DNA from: Phascolomyces articulosus
Taxonomy: Eukaryota; Mucoromycota; Mucoromycetes; Mucorales; Lichtheimiaceae
Assembly: GCA_025677815.1 (NCBI GenBank)
Contig: JAIXMP010000037.1
Coordinates: 186,001-250,000, forward strand
DNA length: 64,000 nucleotides
Reading direction: 5' to 3'
Shown: piece after piece, positions 1 to 11,253 of the stretch
How the letters are laid out: each line of letters opens with the position of its first letter
How positions within the stretch are numbered: the stretch's first letter is position 1
Notes under the pieces: model-generated
What the model was told of the DNA's origin: nothing
Databases searched by the model: none
What the model saw: only the letters and a program-made list of their open reading frames with translations
Translations under genes and position numbers: made by a program

Positions 1-115
1 CTTGCATTCCAAGTGGATCATCTCAAACTGCAAAGTAGAGTATATCTATAATACCCCATCATCATCTTTATCATCTTGTTCTTTTTCATCAGCACCATGG
101 AAGAAATGAATCAAA

Positions 116-124
116 TATAAAAAG
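116..124 (+). promoter_or_regulatory. TATA box of YcnI-like gene 1
   Basis: TATAAAAAG lies about 70 bases before the start codon at 193. The neighbouring paralog has a TATA box at almost the same distance, which supports both start choices. Confidence 0.55.
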
Positions 125-192
125 AATGAAAAATCAAAGTGTTGAAAATCAGCAATACCAACAACAATAATTATATTTACAATCAATACAAA

Positions 193-1019
193 ATGATGAT
201 GAAATCTACACTCTTTGCTTTGGCCGCCCTTGCTCTTCAAGGTGCTTATGCTCATACATCAGGCTTCACAAATGAATTTGCATTGGTAATATAGACATTT
301 TTTTTCTATCATTTAAACAAATAACTTACTCGCCCTATACTTTATATACCATAGCCAGGAACTACATTGACCACTGCTTTGGCCATTCGTCACGGTTGTA
401 TTGGTTCTCCCACAATTGAGGTGTCAGTGATTGTACCCGAAGAAATTACTACCATTAAGCCTGTTGAACTTCAAAACTGGGTAAAATCCTTTTGCGTACT
501 AATTCTCATACACACGACTAGATGATCTTTCAAAAACTAACTAAAATATTATAATAAATAGACATTAAACTTTGAATATCGCAACACGGGTCAAGGTAAC
601 AACCAAGCCATTAGCAGTTTCAGATGGACCGGTTATCTTAACCCTGGTACTGCTCAAGATTTTGGCATGGTGATTGATATTCCAAACCTTGATGTGAGTC
701 AAGGCAATGTCACTTTATATTTCCCTACTGTTCAAAGATGGTAAATATTCTTGTTTCCATGTGTTGTTTAATATGACTCTTTGATAAAACATTCAATAAT
801 CCTAATGATGAATTTCTTTTATATGATAGCTCCAATGCCACCATCGAACTGACAGGTGAAGAAGCTCCTCATATCACTGTCACTCAAAAGATTTCGGATG
901 AATATGATCATCACCATGATGGTGATGAAAGCGGCGCTCCAAAGATGGCTGGATCCTTTGCTAACATGATGGCAGCTTCCATGTTGGGTGGTGCTGGTTA
1001 TTATCTCTTGAACAATTAA
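193..1019 (+). CDS. Secreted YcnI/DUF1775 domain protein, copy 1 (putative copper-binding, GPI-anchored)
   Basis: Four exons (193-285, 355-480, 562-740, 830-1019) give 195 residues. Residues 1-20 form a signal peptide ending AYA, so the mature chain should begin with His21. The body matches the bacterial YcnI/DUF1775 fold: PGTT near the start, RHGCIGSPTIEVSV, VPEEITTIKPVE, a W at the end of exon 2, FRWTG, then LYFPTVQRC. Bacterial YcnI binds Cu(II) through its N-terminal His (family knowledge). A short His/Asp stretch (DHHHDGD) and an SGAP linker precede a C-terminal hydrophobic tail ending in LLNN, which looks like a GPI-attachment signal (inference). Copper binding or trafficking at the cell surface is therefore the likely role, but no function is proven for fungal members. 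The start has three in-frame ATGs; the first is used. A paralog with identical intron positions lies 1.7 kb downstream. Confidence 0.85.
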
Positions 1020-2740
1020 ACCAATTTAATAGTAGATGGATAGACTATTATTATTATTATTATGCTTTGCTTCTTCCTTATACCTCTTAAACATACACAT
1101 CACTGCTGATATACGATCCCTTGCTCTAAATGTATTATTCTATTATTATAAAAAATTACCATGTATACTATAACTATGTTTTATGTAAAATAAACTCTTT
1201 GCTAAAAATTGACGATTGTTATATCAGAAAATAATGATGATATTGTATACTGTGAAATATTTATAGTGCTATTAGTTTATGAAAGTAACAAAAGGAAGTG
1301 TTACCCACTTCCTCTGGTTTTCTTTTCTTTGCGTGGTTTACATTAGCCAATGATTTTTTGATCTTTGCACATTGAAAAACAATTTAGTAGCCTTAGTAAT
1401 GAACATCATCATTATTATATGTAATGATCACCATACTTTTTTAACCGGCAAACTTAGAAATTGAAAAATTACTTCGACGCACGGTTTGTTTTTCTACACC
1501 AAAAATAGTAAATATAGTACTTTTTGGGACACAATATTTACACATGCTCATGAAAACAACATAATATCTCATCGTATTTGATAAAGAAGGTATCGGGCAT
1601 GCCCGTTAATCTATAATGCTGTATCCCAGCTGGAGTGATGCATGTCCCAAAGTTTAAATAATAAATGTAAAACCATATAAGCAATACTCACAATAAAGAT
1701 ATCAGAGGCTATTGCAAAAAATGCTGTTCTTCCTCACGAAAATAAAATAATTGAAATTTTTTTCCTTTGTGCATTCTGTCCTAGCTTTACTAAGTGTGAA
1801 TTTCAATTTAAGCCACTCTTTTTTTTGTTGATCCTCCCCTTTTCTTGTTGTTTGAGATCTCAAAACATGTTTAATGGAACGCCTGATGTTTTGTTGCAGC
1901 TTTTTTTTTTTGACGAATAATAATCGTATCTGCAAAACTATATAGAATGCTGAATCATCAACTGTAGTTCACATTAATAATAATAGGTTTTTTTTATAAT
2001 TCTATGTTGGGAAGTGCATTATTTCCATCAGTATTTACAATTTGCATCAAGCATTGTGTAACTATACAGTGTCACATATAATACATGAAATACATTCCTA
2101 TTATCCTAATAGATTCATATGTTTGAAACAGGAATTTCAATCAAGAATAATGATAATATGTAAAAACAAAGGAATAAGTTGCCATATATTGAAAATTTGT
2201 ATATTCTTATCAACGTAGTCATCAACAACTTATATAATAAAATCAGAATACGATTATTATGCGCCATCCATATATTAAGGAACAGCTTCTTTGTATTATT
2301 TATAAGCAAGGATGAACGATATAAAGTTTATTAATGTTATGGAATAGCATTAACCCGATTTTTTTTAGCATTTTATATTCTTATTGCAATCTCCTGAATA
2401 ACTTTAAAGCATTGCTTAAAGTCTCTTCTCTTCGGTTTCGAGTTGTACAAACATTGAAGGTGACACACATTTGAAAAGCCAGAAATTTTTGGACTGCTGA
2501 AATTTTTTGGTATCACGTCAATCCATGAATAATTTTGGTGGCGATCTCTCTATACTACTAATCAATCTCTGATTTTCTTTTACTCTCCACACTAATAATT
2601 ACACTGTTCTTGCAAATCTATAAAGTAGCAATAAGATCCGCTGAATAATATAAAAAGATTGTATATAAAAGGATGAGATTTTAGTCTCTCTTTTTTTAAA
2701 AAAAAGCAGCATCTTAATAGCAAATAAGTAGTTGATAACA
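1020..2740. other. Intergenic region between the YcnI-like paralogs
   Basis: The region holds the 3' end of copy 1 (an AATAAA-like signal near 1187) and the promoter of copy 2. It is AT-rich, and the open frames seen are short and low in complexity. I see no gene, RNA or mobile element. Confidence 0.6.
2662..2672 (+). promoter_or_regulatory. TATA box of YcnI-like gene 2
   Basis: TATATAAAAGG is a near-consensus TATA box 79 bases before the start codon at 2741, mirroring copy 1. Confidence 0.6.
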
Positions 2741-3687
2741 ATGATGAAATCTACATTTTTGGGATTATCTTTCATTCTTATTATTCAAGGTGCATTTGCT
2801 CACCCCGGATTCACAACCGAACAAGCATTGGTAAATGTCACAATTATTTGGGATATTATTTGATTGTTTGTTTGCTTGTTTATTTGTTTTTACAACATTT
2901 AAAAGTAAACAATTATTAACCATTTATCAATATTTACATAATATATAATATATATAGCCTGGTACCACCTTGAATACATCAATGGCAGTTAACCATGGTT
3001 GCAAAGGTTCCCCTACAACTGAAGTCTCAATTACTGTTCCTGAAGAAATCACCAAAATTGAACCTGTAGAGCTTGAAAACTGGGTAAACATGGATACTAT
3101 TATTTTTCTTTTGCAAATATTTATTTTTTTACATTCAGTAAAATGAGTGCTTCTTCATCACTGTATTCACTGGTTATGATTTTACGTATAAATAGACATT
3201 GAATGTTGAGTATCGCAATTCTTCCTCTGGTCAACAAGGTAACAGTACCCAGGCTATTAGTGGTTTTAAATGGTCTGGCAATCTTGACCCTGAAACTCCC
3301 CAAGAATTTGGTATGGTCATTGACATTCCCAATCTTGATGTGAGTCAAGGCAATATCACTTTATACTTCCCCACGGTTCAAACATGGTAAGTACTTTTTT
3401 CCGTCTTGCATATATTTTTAAAAGCAATTAAAATATTAATTGTGAAACCATCCTCTCAATATGATTGTAGTGCCAATGCAACCATTGAAATGGCTGGTAC
3501 AGAAGCTCCACATATCATTGTTACTAGTGAAATCATAGTAGAACACGACCATGATCATGACCATGACCATGACCACGACCACGATCATGACCATGATGAA
3601 AGTGGCGCTCCAGGTACAAGCGGTCCCTTTGCTAATTTGGTAGCTGCTTCAGTGTTAGGCGTGGGATATTATATTCTTAGCAATTAA
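2741..3687 (+). CDS. Secreted YcnI/DUF1775 domain protein, copy 2, with His-Asp repeat
   Basis: Four exons (2741-2830, 2958-3083, 3196-3386, 3471-3687) give 207 residues. Intron positions and phases match copy 1, so the two are tandem duplicates. The signal peptide ends AFA after residue 20, again leaving His21 as the predicted mature N-terminus (HPGFTTEQ). YcnI-type motifs follow: PGTTLNTSMAVNHGC, VPEEITKIEPVELENW, FKWSG, FGMVIDIPNLDVSQGN, LYFPTVQTC. Residues 161-178 are nine consecutive His-Asp dipeptides, a likely metal-chelating linker, where copy 1 has only a short His/Asp stretch. The C-terminus (SGAPGTSG then a hydrophobic tail ending ILSN) resembles a GPI signal. The likely role is copper capture at the cell surface or wall, inferred from the bacterial family; the lipid anchor is predicted, not shown. 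Confidence 0.86.
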
Positions 3688-6600
3688 ATTGAACATATAT
3701 ATGTATTTAAAAAACACATTGTATCATTATTCTTATTTTTTTATGTATTCTGTTCTATTATATATCCCACACTACTTCTAGTATAATTATCAACAATATA
3801 AAAATATTTTGACAAACTATAAATTATTTTCTTTCTTGCTAGGGTATTATAACATCAGTATAACACGTCATAGCACATAGCTATGCTTGAAAAAAATAAA
3901 AAATGGCTGAATATTATTTTTCTGTTGACATTTTTATTAATGGCACAATAATCCACTCCTCACATCTTTTTTTTTTGTTTTGCTTATATACTGTTTATTG
4001 TCAAGCTTCTGTTATTTTTTTGTATACATCACTTTTTCTGAATTATTATTGTATATTATTATGGACATAGATCGTGAAAACTTAGTCGTATGATTTGAGA
4101 GTGCAGTTGCTTTTATTATGTACATATCAGCATGATATCAAAAAGCAAGTTATATTATATTAGACGGTGATGAAACAAATACTACATACACCCACAGGAT
4201 CCTGGTTATTAGAAATGAAAAATGGAAAGAAAAAGGTACAGCAATACGTAAAACAAAAGCCCTGGAATAAGAACCACATTTATTCGGATTTCTGAACCAC
4301 TACAATGATCTTCAGTTGTTTAACCAAAGGGTATGCAAAAAAAAGATAAATGTTCTTTAATCCTCATTATATTGTTTTATATGAATTTCCATAGTTATTC
4401 ATAGTTAATTCAAACGTGTTTCTATTTCCAGGATTGCATAAAAAAAAGCAGCAAGAGTGTTAGCACCATATAGAAGAACATCCTTGGTTCAAGCCATGCT
4501 TTTTTTAATACAATGTTTATGAAAAAAGTTCATTTCACAATCTGTACGATTGAGCTAAAAAAAAAAAAAAGAAAGTAAAAAATCAACTTTATTACCGTGA
4601 CCCGGGATTCGGAACCAATCCGAAGATATCAATCAACAACAAAAAAAGGAATTGACATCGCAATAACAATTATAATGAACAAGCAATGACGTGTTTTATT
4701 AAAGACTTTTAACATTAAGAGCCAAACTCATTACTCCCGCAACAATATCAAACACTTTAAGACTAGCATGTTTTTTTTAAGTTTTATGTTTATAAAAAAG
4801 AAGAAACCCTCCCTCCCCCTCAGCTGATGGATGACTAGACAGCTGAACGACCCAACTACTGTAATTTAAAAGGGGAAATCTTGAAAGCCTCGCGTGCCTT
4901 GGAAGTTTTGAATGCTTTAAAAGTCCTGAGTGCCTTGAGAGCCTCGAATGCCTACAAAAAAAAGACAGTGTTGAGATCTAAACTTTCCAAATGTTGAATT
5001 GAATCAAGGAAATCTTACGTTTCTTGTTTGCCGCGAAAGTCTTGAATACCTATAGACAAAAGAAAAAAAGAAGAAAAAGTGCTGTGCTATTCCACACAAG
5101 CAGGCCGGTAGCTAGTTGCCAAGCATTCACAGCCAACTGGTCCACCCTCAGTAATCCTTCATTCGGTAAAGAATCAGTTTAAAGGGAAAAGACAACTGTA
5201 CTCTATTACGTCTTATGCCTATACAAGCCAACAGCTCTATCAAGAGGCCTATGGAGCACGGATCCTCAAGCCAAAGCCGCGGCACTTTGCAGGAACCAAA
5301 CAAGGGTTGGCCTTTATTTGCGTTACAATCGTCTTCTCCATGGGTAAAGAGAAAAAAAAGAGAAAGAGACTGCACGAAAAAGATATCCTTTTATTTATTT
5401 TTTTGAAATTCCGACCGTGAAGCTTTTTAATAGTAAGTAAAGAAGTTATAGTAAAAAGTCAAATGAAGCCAATGTCAATAAAAAAAAGTATAGACAATGT
5501 CATTGACGTGGAAATAGAGTTAAAGGTGGTTACCTAGCTGAGTGTGTGTACCTGGTGCGGCGTACTTCACTGCAAAGATTTTGCATACATTTTTCCGTAG
5601 CGCCCATTTATTTGTCCAGGAATACATTTTATTCTCCAACAGTTATTGCAACATAGACAATGATAAAATGTTTTGAGTGAACACAATCCAGATATATCAT
5701 TTATTATCCTTCTAATCTGCTAGTGTCTTTTGTATATATAAAGAAAAACTGATGAAAAGATACATTATCAATTTTATTAATAACAAAATTGGATTAATAA
5801 GTTAATAGAGAAAGTGAAAGATTATCAGGTAGCTATATGAGTCCTTTTTCCCTTCGTATCTTTATACAAAAACAAAGACTCCTTGGTGCTATGCTCTTCT
5901 GGACTAATTCATAAATAAACTTTATTTTCTTCTTTTATGAAGTTGTTTATCATTGCGAATAAGGCATCTGTATTGCTAGTAATTTTTCTATTGAAATATA
6001 TTCATCCACAGAAAACTTTTTTGATTCATGTAAATGTTGGATTTGATGATATTGTAAAAGCACTTGCAGTTGATGACGTGATGATGACCATAGAAATATT
6101 GATTATATGAGGAAGATGGATATGTAAAAGAAGGAACAAAGAGAAACTTGCGTCGCCCGAAGCAGAAACTGTAAACTATCTCATCTCATCAAGCAATGCA
6201 ATATAAGTCTTTTTTTTTGATCCACAAATGTATAAAAACGTCATTATTCGACTGCTTCTTCCTTAATTATAGATACGCACCAGCTTTCTAATATCAACCC
6301 TTACAACTAAAATTAATGGTTTTTATCCAATAAAACCATTCATTAGTAGAGCATTTATTATAATGGTAACAATTCGTAAATATTTTTGATATATCCACCA
6401 TGGTCATAAAGAGCTGAGGGAGACAGTAGGAAAATAAAACGTGCTAAAATGGATAGTATTTGATGGGTTTTTACAACATATATAATACTTCCAATGCACT
6501 GCTTAGTTAACAGTATACTCCTTTTACGACTCTTGTAAAATGAATTTGAAATCAGCTGAATCGATCAACTTGATGATTCAGCGTCACCAGTTTTTAAAGT

Positions 6601-6769
6601 AAAACCCAATACCAACTATCTTGAGGTCATTACTTAAAAATATGAATAATAATAGCAGCAATTCACTCGTTTTATTGCATTGGAATAAACTGAGAGGAAG
6701 TCAATCGACATTTACCTGTTTCTTGTTTCCGTTTTTTCTCATATAAAAAACTATTACTAATTCATATTA
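3688..6769. other. Gene-poor intergenic region
   Basis: About 3 kb without a confident gene. It contains an 18-bp-period repeat (4883-4954) and a locally GC-richer patch (about 5090-5345). The remainder is AT-rich, with scattered A/T runs. Confidence 0.55.
4883..4954 (-). repeat. Degenerate 18-bp tandem repeat, coding-like on the minus strand
   Basis: Four imperfect 18-bp units (4883-4900, 4901-4918, 4919-4936, 4937-4954) occur with a fifth related unit at about 5034-5051. On the minus strand one frame stays open and reads as six-residue units of the type KAFxxx (AFEALKALRTF, then KAFKTSKAREAF), stopping near 4864. Minus-strand acceptor-like (TTTTTTGTAG) and donor-like (GTAAGA) signals flank it. 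It may be the last exon of a small repetitive gene or a relic. I cannot assemble a full gene. Confidence 0.5.
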
Positions 6770-8041
6770 ATTCCTCCATAACTGGTCGTCAAGTCACAAC
6801 GATATCAGCAACAGCCACATTATTACCTTTGCTTCATTACTATGGAATATTATAATGAAAAAGGATAGGAAAGAAAAAGAAATAGCTAATGGCTTTAAGT
6901 AAGTTCCTACACCTGATGGGTTTTTGCAGTATCTCGGTGGGTAGTGATGATGGTGAAACAAACAAAACAATAAATCATTACATTATCAATGCGTATCAAC
7001 TATATTATTATATATTATATCATTTTTATATATAGCCGACAAAAATTGACATGCATTATATGTAGGTCATACGTTTCAAGTCGAGAGTAAAGGACTCTCT
7101 GCATTGAATTCTCATAAATGACACAAGAATTGTGGTCATGATTATTCTTATATGGTTTTTTTTTTCGCAGTTTTATGTGCGGTTAGGTTAGGTAGTTTAT
7201 GAAACAATATCAATGATGACTTAGAAGTATAGATGTCATGCTTTTTATCAACTCATCGCTATCACTACAACAATCAATATGTATCCTAAAATTAAGCCCA
7301 ATTATATGTGTAAGAACGGAAGTGCACCAGTGAATCCTTGTTAGAAATTGTTTACAACTCGCCAATGAAATTCTTTAGAGTTCAAGATGCCAAGAGTACT
7401 GTTTGCCCATTACATCCATTCGTTAATATTATTCTCTTAATCAAAGGTATTTATTTCTTTATGTATATAATTGTATTTTTGGTGAGTTTGAGTAACAAGG
7501 ATGGTATATATTCATTTAACTGATCTTTTACTACTATATTATTTTATTTCTCAGGGCGTTAAATAATGCGGACCAATATGAAATTTAGAGGTTTAACATT
7601 TACAATCCTGATGCTCAACGGAGTAGCCATGCTATTAAAAAATAAAAATAAAATATTTTTCGATAAAAAAAATCCACAGCAGTGGTGTACTTTTGAATAA
7701 TAATAAAGGAACAGCAACATTCTAATCCAAATAATATTCTCAACAGCCCATGGAATTCTCTCAACCAAAGGTGTATCAAAGGTTGTCCTTATCATTGAAG
7801 AAAAATCCATGCGACGTACAGAGTTGCTACACCAAGATGCAGCTACGTAAAAATGGGAACAACAATGTCCTTAAATATATGCAATTTGTTACCCTCCCCC
7901 CAATGTAATATTACAAATATGTTTTAGGGTGCACACAACATCCGTGGATGAACCAAAAATGCTTCAAACAATCACTGGCATGATGGATACTACAATTCAA
8001 TGGATTGCACAGGGGATGATGTGGGATAGTTTTCTGATTTA
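6770..8041 (+). pseudogene. Decayed cytochrome P450 copy
   Basis: This stretch aligns by eye with exons 1-5 of the intact P450 immediately downstream. Around 6800-6945 it reads as KKDRKEKEIANGFK, a stop, then VPTPDGFLQYLG, against KKSWRKDISLNGYSQIPSPKGALPYFG in the intact gene (alignment by codons). A remnant of exon 2 lies near 7035, exon 3 at 7322-7445 including its donor region, exon 4 at about 7590-7625, and exon 5 at 7830-8030. In exon 5 the run around 7965-8010 parallels the intact SSxDEP...TIQW region. Stops and frameshifts break every segment, and nothing matches the I-helix, ExxR or haem exons. It is best read as the dead member of a tandem P450 duplication. Confidence 0.8.
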
Positions 8042-8157
8042 AGATTTTTATACCTCCTCAACTAATATAACAATAATAAAACCCGTATTATTTTTTTTAT
8101 GTAAATGATGACGCCTATATTCACTGACACACATATCATAAACAATAATTAAACAAT

Positions 8158-8270
8158 GTGACTGCACCATTCGTAAAATCTTCGTGAACCATTTGTTAAG
8201 CCCTTGTGAACTATTTATAAGTCTATATGACATATTCGTTAAATCCTTATGATCAATTTATTAAGAAATA
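8158..8270. repeat. Degenerate ~22-bp tandem repeat, about 5 units
   Basis: Successive units begin near 8158, 8184, 8206, 8228 and 8250 and share the pattern GTGAACNATTTNTTAAGTCCTT. Units have drifted but the 21-25 bp period is clear. Confidence 0.55.
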
Positions 8271-8772
8271 ATAGAGTTCATCCGATGTATTATTTATTTA
8301 TTGGATCAGTGTTGAATTTATCACATTTGAAATGATATCAACCGCAGCCAAAGAAAAACATATTGCTTCGTTAAGAAACCGTTATGCGTGGGTGTTTGTT
8401 CAACATACAGTAGCTTCAGATCACACTTGATTTAATTTTTGCCTGCATACTTTTTTATCCTGTAACAGTACTTGATTCGAACTACGTATAAAATAGTGGG
8501 ACAGTAAAATGAAGCAGAGCCTAAGTGCAATATAGTAGTATCTCAATATCAATAGTAGTAGCAGCAGATGTTATTGTTATTAGTCCATAAAATTCTTACA
8601 AAATTCCATGATACAAAGTTTTCTTATACCCATGTTTTATATATGCTTACGAGTATGACGCCTCCCGCTCCCCCAAAAAAAATATCAATGCAAGAGGAGA
8701 GTAGCTGCTTGATGATGCATAATAAGTATACAAGCCATTTATTGCTGAGCTTTTAAAACTAACCCATTTTGC

Positions 8773-8782
8773 TATAAAAAAA
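8773..8782 (+). promoter_or_regulatory. TATA box of the cytochrome P450 gene
   Basis: TATAAAAAAA lies 55 bases before the chosen ATG at 8828, consistent with a short 5' leader. Confidence 0.45.
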
Positions 8783-8827
8783 CTGCCTTTTTTTGTTTCT
8801 CATTTCTTTCCTTCCAAGTTTTTTTTA

Positions 8828-11253
8828 ATGAAGAATATAATTTCTACGGTAGAATTAAACAAGTATTTGTCCTTTCTCGAGCGAAATAAAGTGATTCAAA
8901 GTATAAGCCATCATCCAATCGGTAGTATAGCTGCAGCAACAGCAACAGTTATTACAGCTGTTTCATTATGGAAAATAATAAAGAAATCTTGGCGAAAGGA
9001 TATTTCATTGAATGGATACAGCCAAATTCCTTCACCGAAGGGTGCTTTGCCCTATTTTGGTACTATATATATATACCTCAACAAAAAAAAATAATTTAGA
9101 AAAAAAATAGGAACAATAACATTTTTTCCGTACAAAATATAAAAAAAAATAGGCCATCTATTTCAAATTGACAAGGATTTTCCCGCTTTAAAATTCGAAG
9201 AATGGCATAATAAATATGGTTCGTTTTATGAAATCATCATTGTTTATTCTTGCTTAGAAATATAGTTATACCTGGATAATGCATTTACACGCGAGAAAAA
9301 AAAAACGATTATTCGTAGGTCCACTTATATGTGTACAAATGGGAATACGCCCATGGATTATTATTGGAAATTGTTTATTCGCTCATGAAATCCTCATGGT
9401 GCAAGGATCCAAGACTTCCAATCGTCCATTATTCAATCCGTTTCTTGAATACTATTCAATTAACCAAAGGTAATATTTATTTTTATATTCATATATAATG
9501 CGTTTTTTATCAACAAATTTAAAAAATGGCTCAACAAAATTCTGTATATCTGAACCATACATCATCCGCATCTACAAAAATCACCCCCTTTATTATCCTG
9601 GTGTGGCATCAATTTGTATAGAGGCATGACATTTACAAATCCAGATCTTCGATGGAAAAGAAGCCGTACTGTTGGTAAGACGACAGGGAAAAGAAAATAA
9701 AAGTTACGTTCCCTTTTTATTTTTCATTAGTATGAATACTGAAATGATGTTTTCTCAAATCTATGGTGCATCCCAACCTTCTATTTCATAGCACAGAAAA
9801 TATTTGCAACAAAAAGTGTGGCTAAATTGGAAAAAATGATGCAAGGAGAAGCTGCTCGAGTAGTCGATTTAATTTTACAGGATATGGCTACATTGGGTAA
9901 AATTAATCTTCTCAGGTATATGCAGTTTTGTCCACTAAACGTCATTTTGCAAATGTGTTTCGGTATTCATGCTACCTCTGTGGAAGATCCATTGTTTCAA
10001 GTCATTATTGATACTGTGGATACGACGATCCAGTGGGGTTCACCTAACGATGATATGACCAATTTTTTACCGTTGTTCACCAAGATAACCAATATGATCA
10101 TGCTACGTGGCATAAATCCTAGCAAGAAACGATATGAAGACTTTATTTATCAAAAACGAGATCCTTTAATTCGTCAGTTGATCGAAGAAGCACTTGAAAG
10201 TGGTGATAGCAATGATTGTTTTGTCAAAGAATTATACAAAATCAAGGAAGCCAACGAATTTGAAGAGGATGATATTCTTGTGTTTTTGAGTAAATATATA
10301 AAATGAAATTAATATCAGACTATCATTTTTGAATAATGATAACTCAAGAACAGAAAATAGCCATGGTGTATTGATTTCAAACATTTTCTCTATTTAATAT
10401 ATATATATATAGCTGATTTAATTAACGCGGGTACAGATCCAGTAGCAATTACATTGTCCTGGGCCTTTATTACCCTAAGCCATCACAGTGATGTCCAAAA
10501 ACGAATCCGGGATGAAATTGACACATTTATCAGAAAACACGATCGATTGCCATCTTATAAAGATAGATCAGAATTACCGTATCTTATTTCAGTACAAAAG
10601 GAATCTATCAGATACAGACCCTCAAACCATTTTACCCTTCCACACGAATCGACAAAAGATAGTAAGTTTTCTTCTCCTAAATTTTCTCACTATACGTCTT
10701 TGTTCAAAAAAAAAATATTTATAGTTTATTCATTTATAACTATCCAATATTCGTTAGTTGTATGTCAAGGCTACTTTATACCTAAAGGATCTGTACTTTT
10801 AGCCAACACCTATTCCATTAGTATGGATCCAGAATTGTATCCTGATCCTGAAAAATTTATTCCTGATCGGTACCTGAATGACTCAAGACCATTTTCGGTA
10901 TCAGTGAATTCAAAGATTGACGAAAGAGATCAATTTATGTTTGGATGGGGAAGGTATACATAAAAATCTATACTCAAGTGAAAAATGAAGAGTCGATAAG
11001 CCTTTACTTCCTCTTAACTACGTTCAATTATATACATTTTTTTAGGAGACTTTGTCCAGGTGTCCATTTTGCCGAGGTACTACTTTTTAATTACTGGGTC
11101 AGGATCTTTGCAACGACCATCATTGAACCTCCATTGGATAATGAAGGAAACCCCATCTATCCTAATTTGGATACTCGACGTGATGGAGGTCTTGTTGTTG
11201 GTCCTATTGAAACATACCTTGGTTTTATCAAACGAGAAGATTCTCTCATTTAA
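8828..11253 (+). CDS. Cytochrome P450 monooxygenase
   Basis: Eight exons (8828-9059, 9153-9218, 9319-9469, 9622-9674, 9792-10289, 10413-10661, 10758-10953, 11046-11253) give 550 residues, a normal length for a fungal P450. An N-terminal membrane helix (around residues 34-52) is followed by the proline-rich hinge IPSPKGALPYFG. The I-helix reads AGTDP (339-343), where the second Thr of the usual AGTDTT is replaced. The ExxR motif is E397-S-I-R400. FIPDRY fills the PERF region. The haem loop is FGWGRRLCPG with Cys485 as the thiolate ligand. It should be an ER-membrane enzyme that needs a P450 reductase; substrate unknown. Nearly all introns were placed by frame continuity and P450 motifs. A decayed copy lies just upstream, so this is the survivor of a tandem pair. 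Family number not assigned. Confidence 0.92.

Larger units (their letters stand above)
8042..8827. other. Spacer between P450 pseudogene and intact P450
   Basis: This carries a degenerate 22-bp tandem array (8158-8270) and the promoter of the intact P450. No coding sequence is apparent. Confidence 0.6.

Noticed and set aside
4470..4506. tRNA-like B box (GGTTCAAGCC) followed by a T run
   Set aside because: No matching A box, acceptor stem or anticodon arm can be formed upstream.
4598..4632. tRNA T-arm-like sequence on the minus strand (GGTTCCGAATCC)
   Set aside because: The loop has an extra base and no D arm or acceptor partner is present; it is only a short hairpin.
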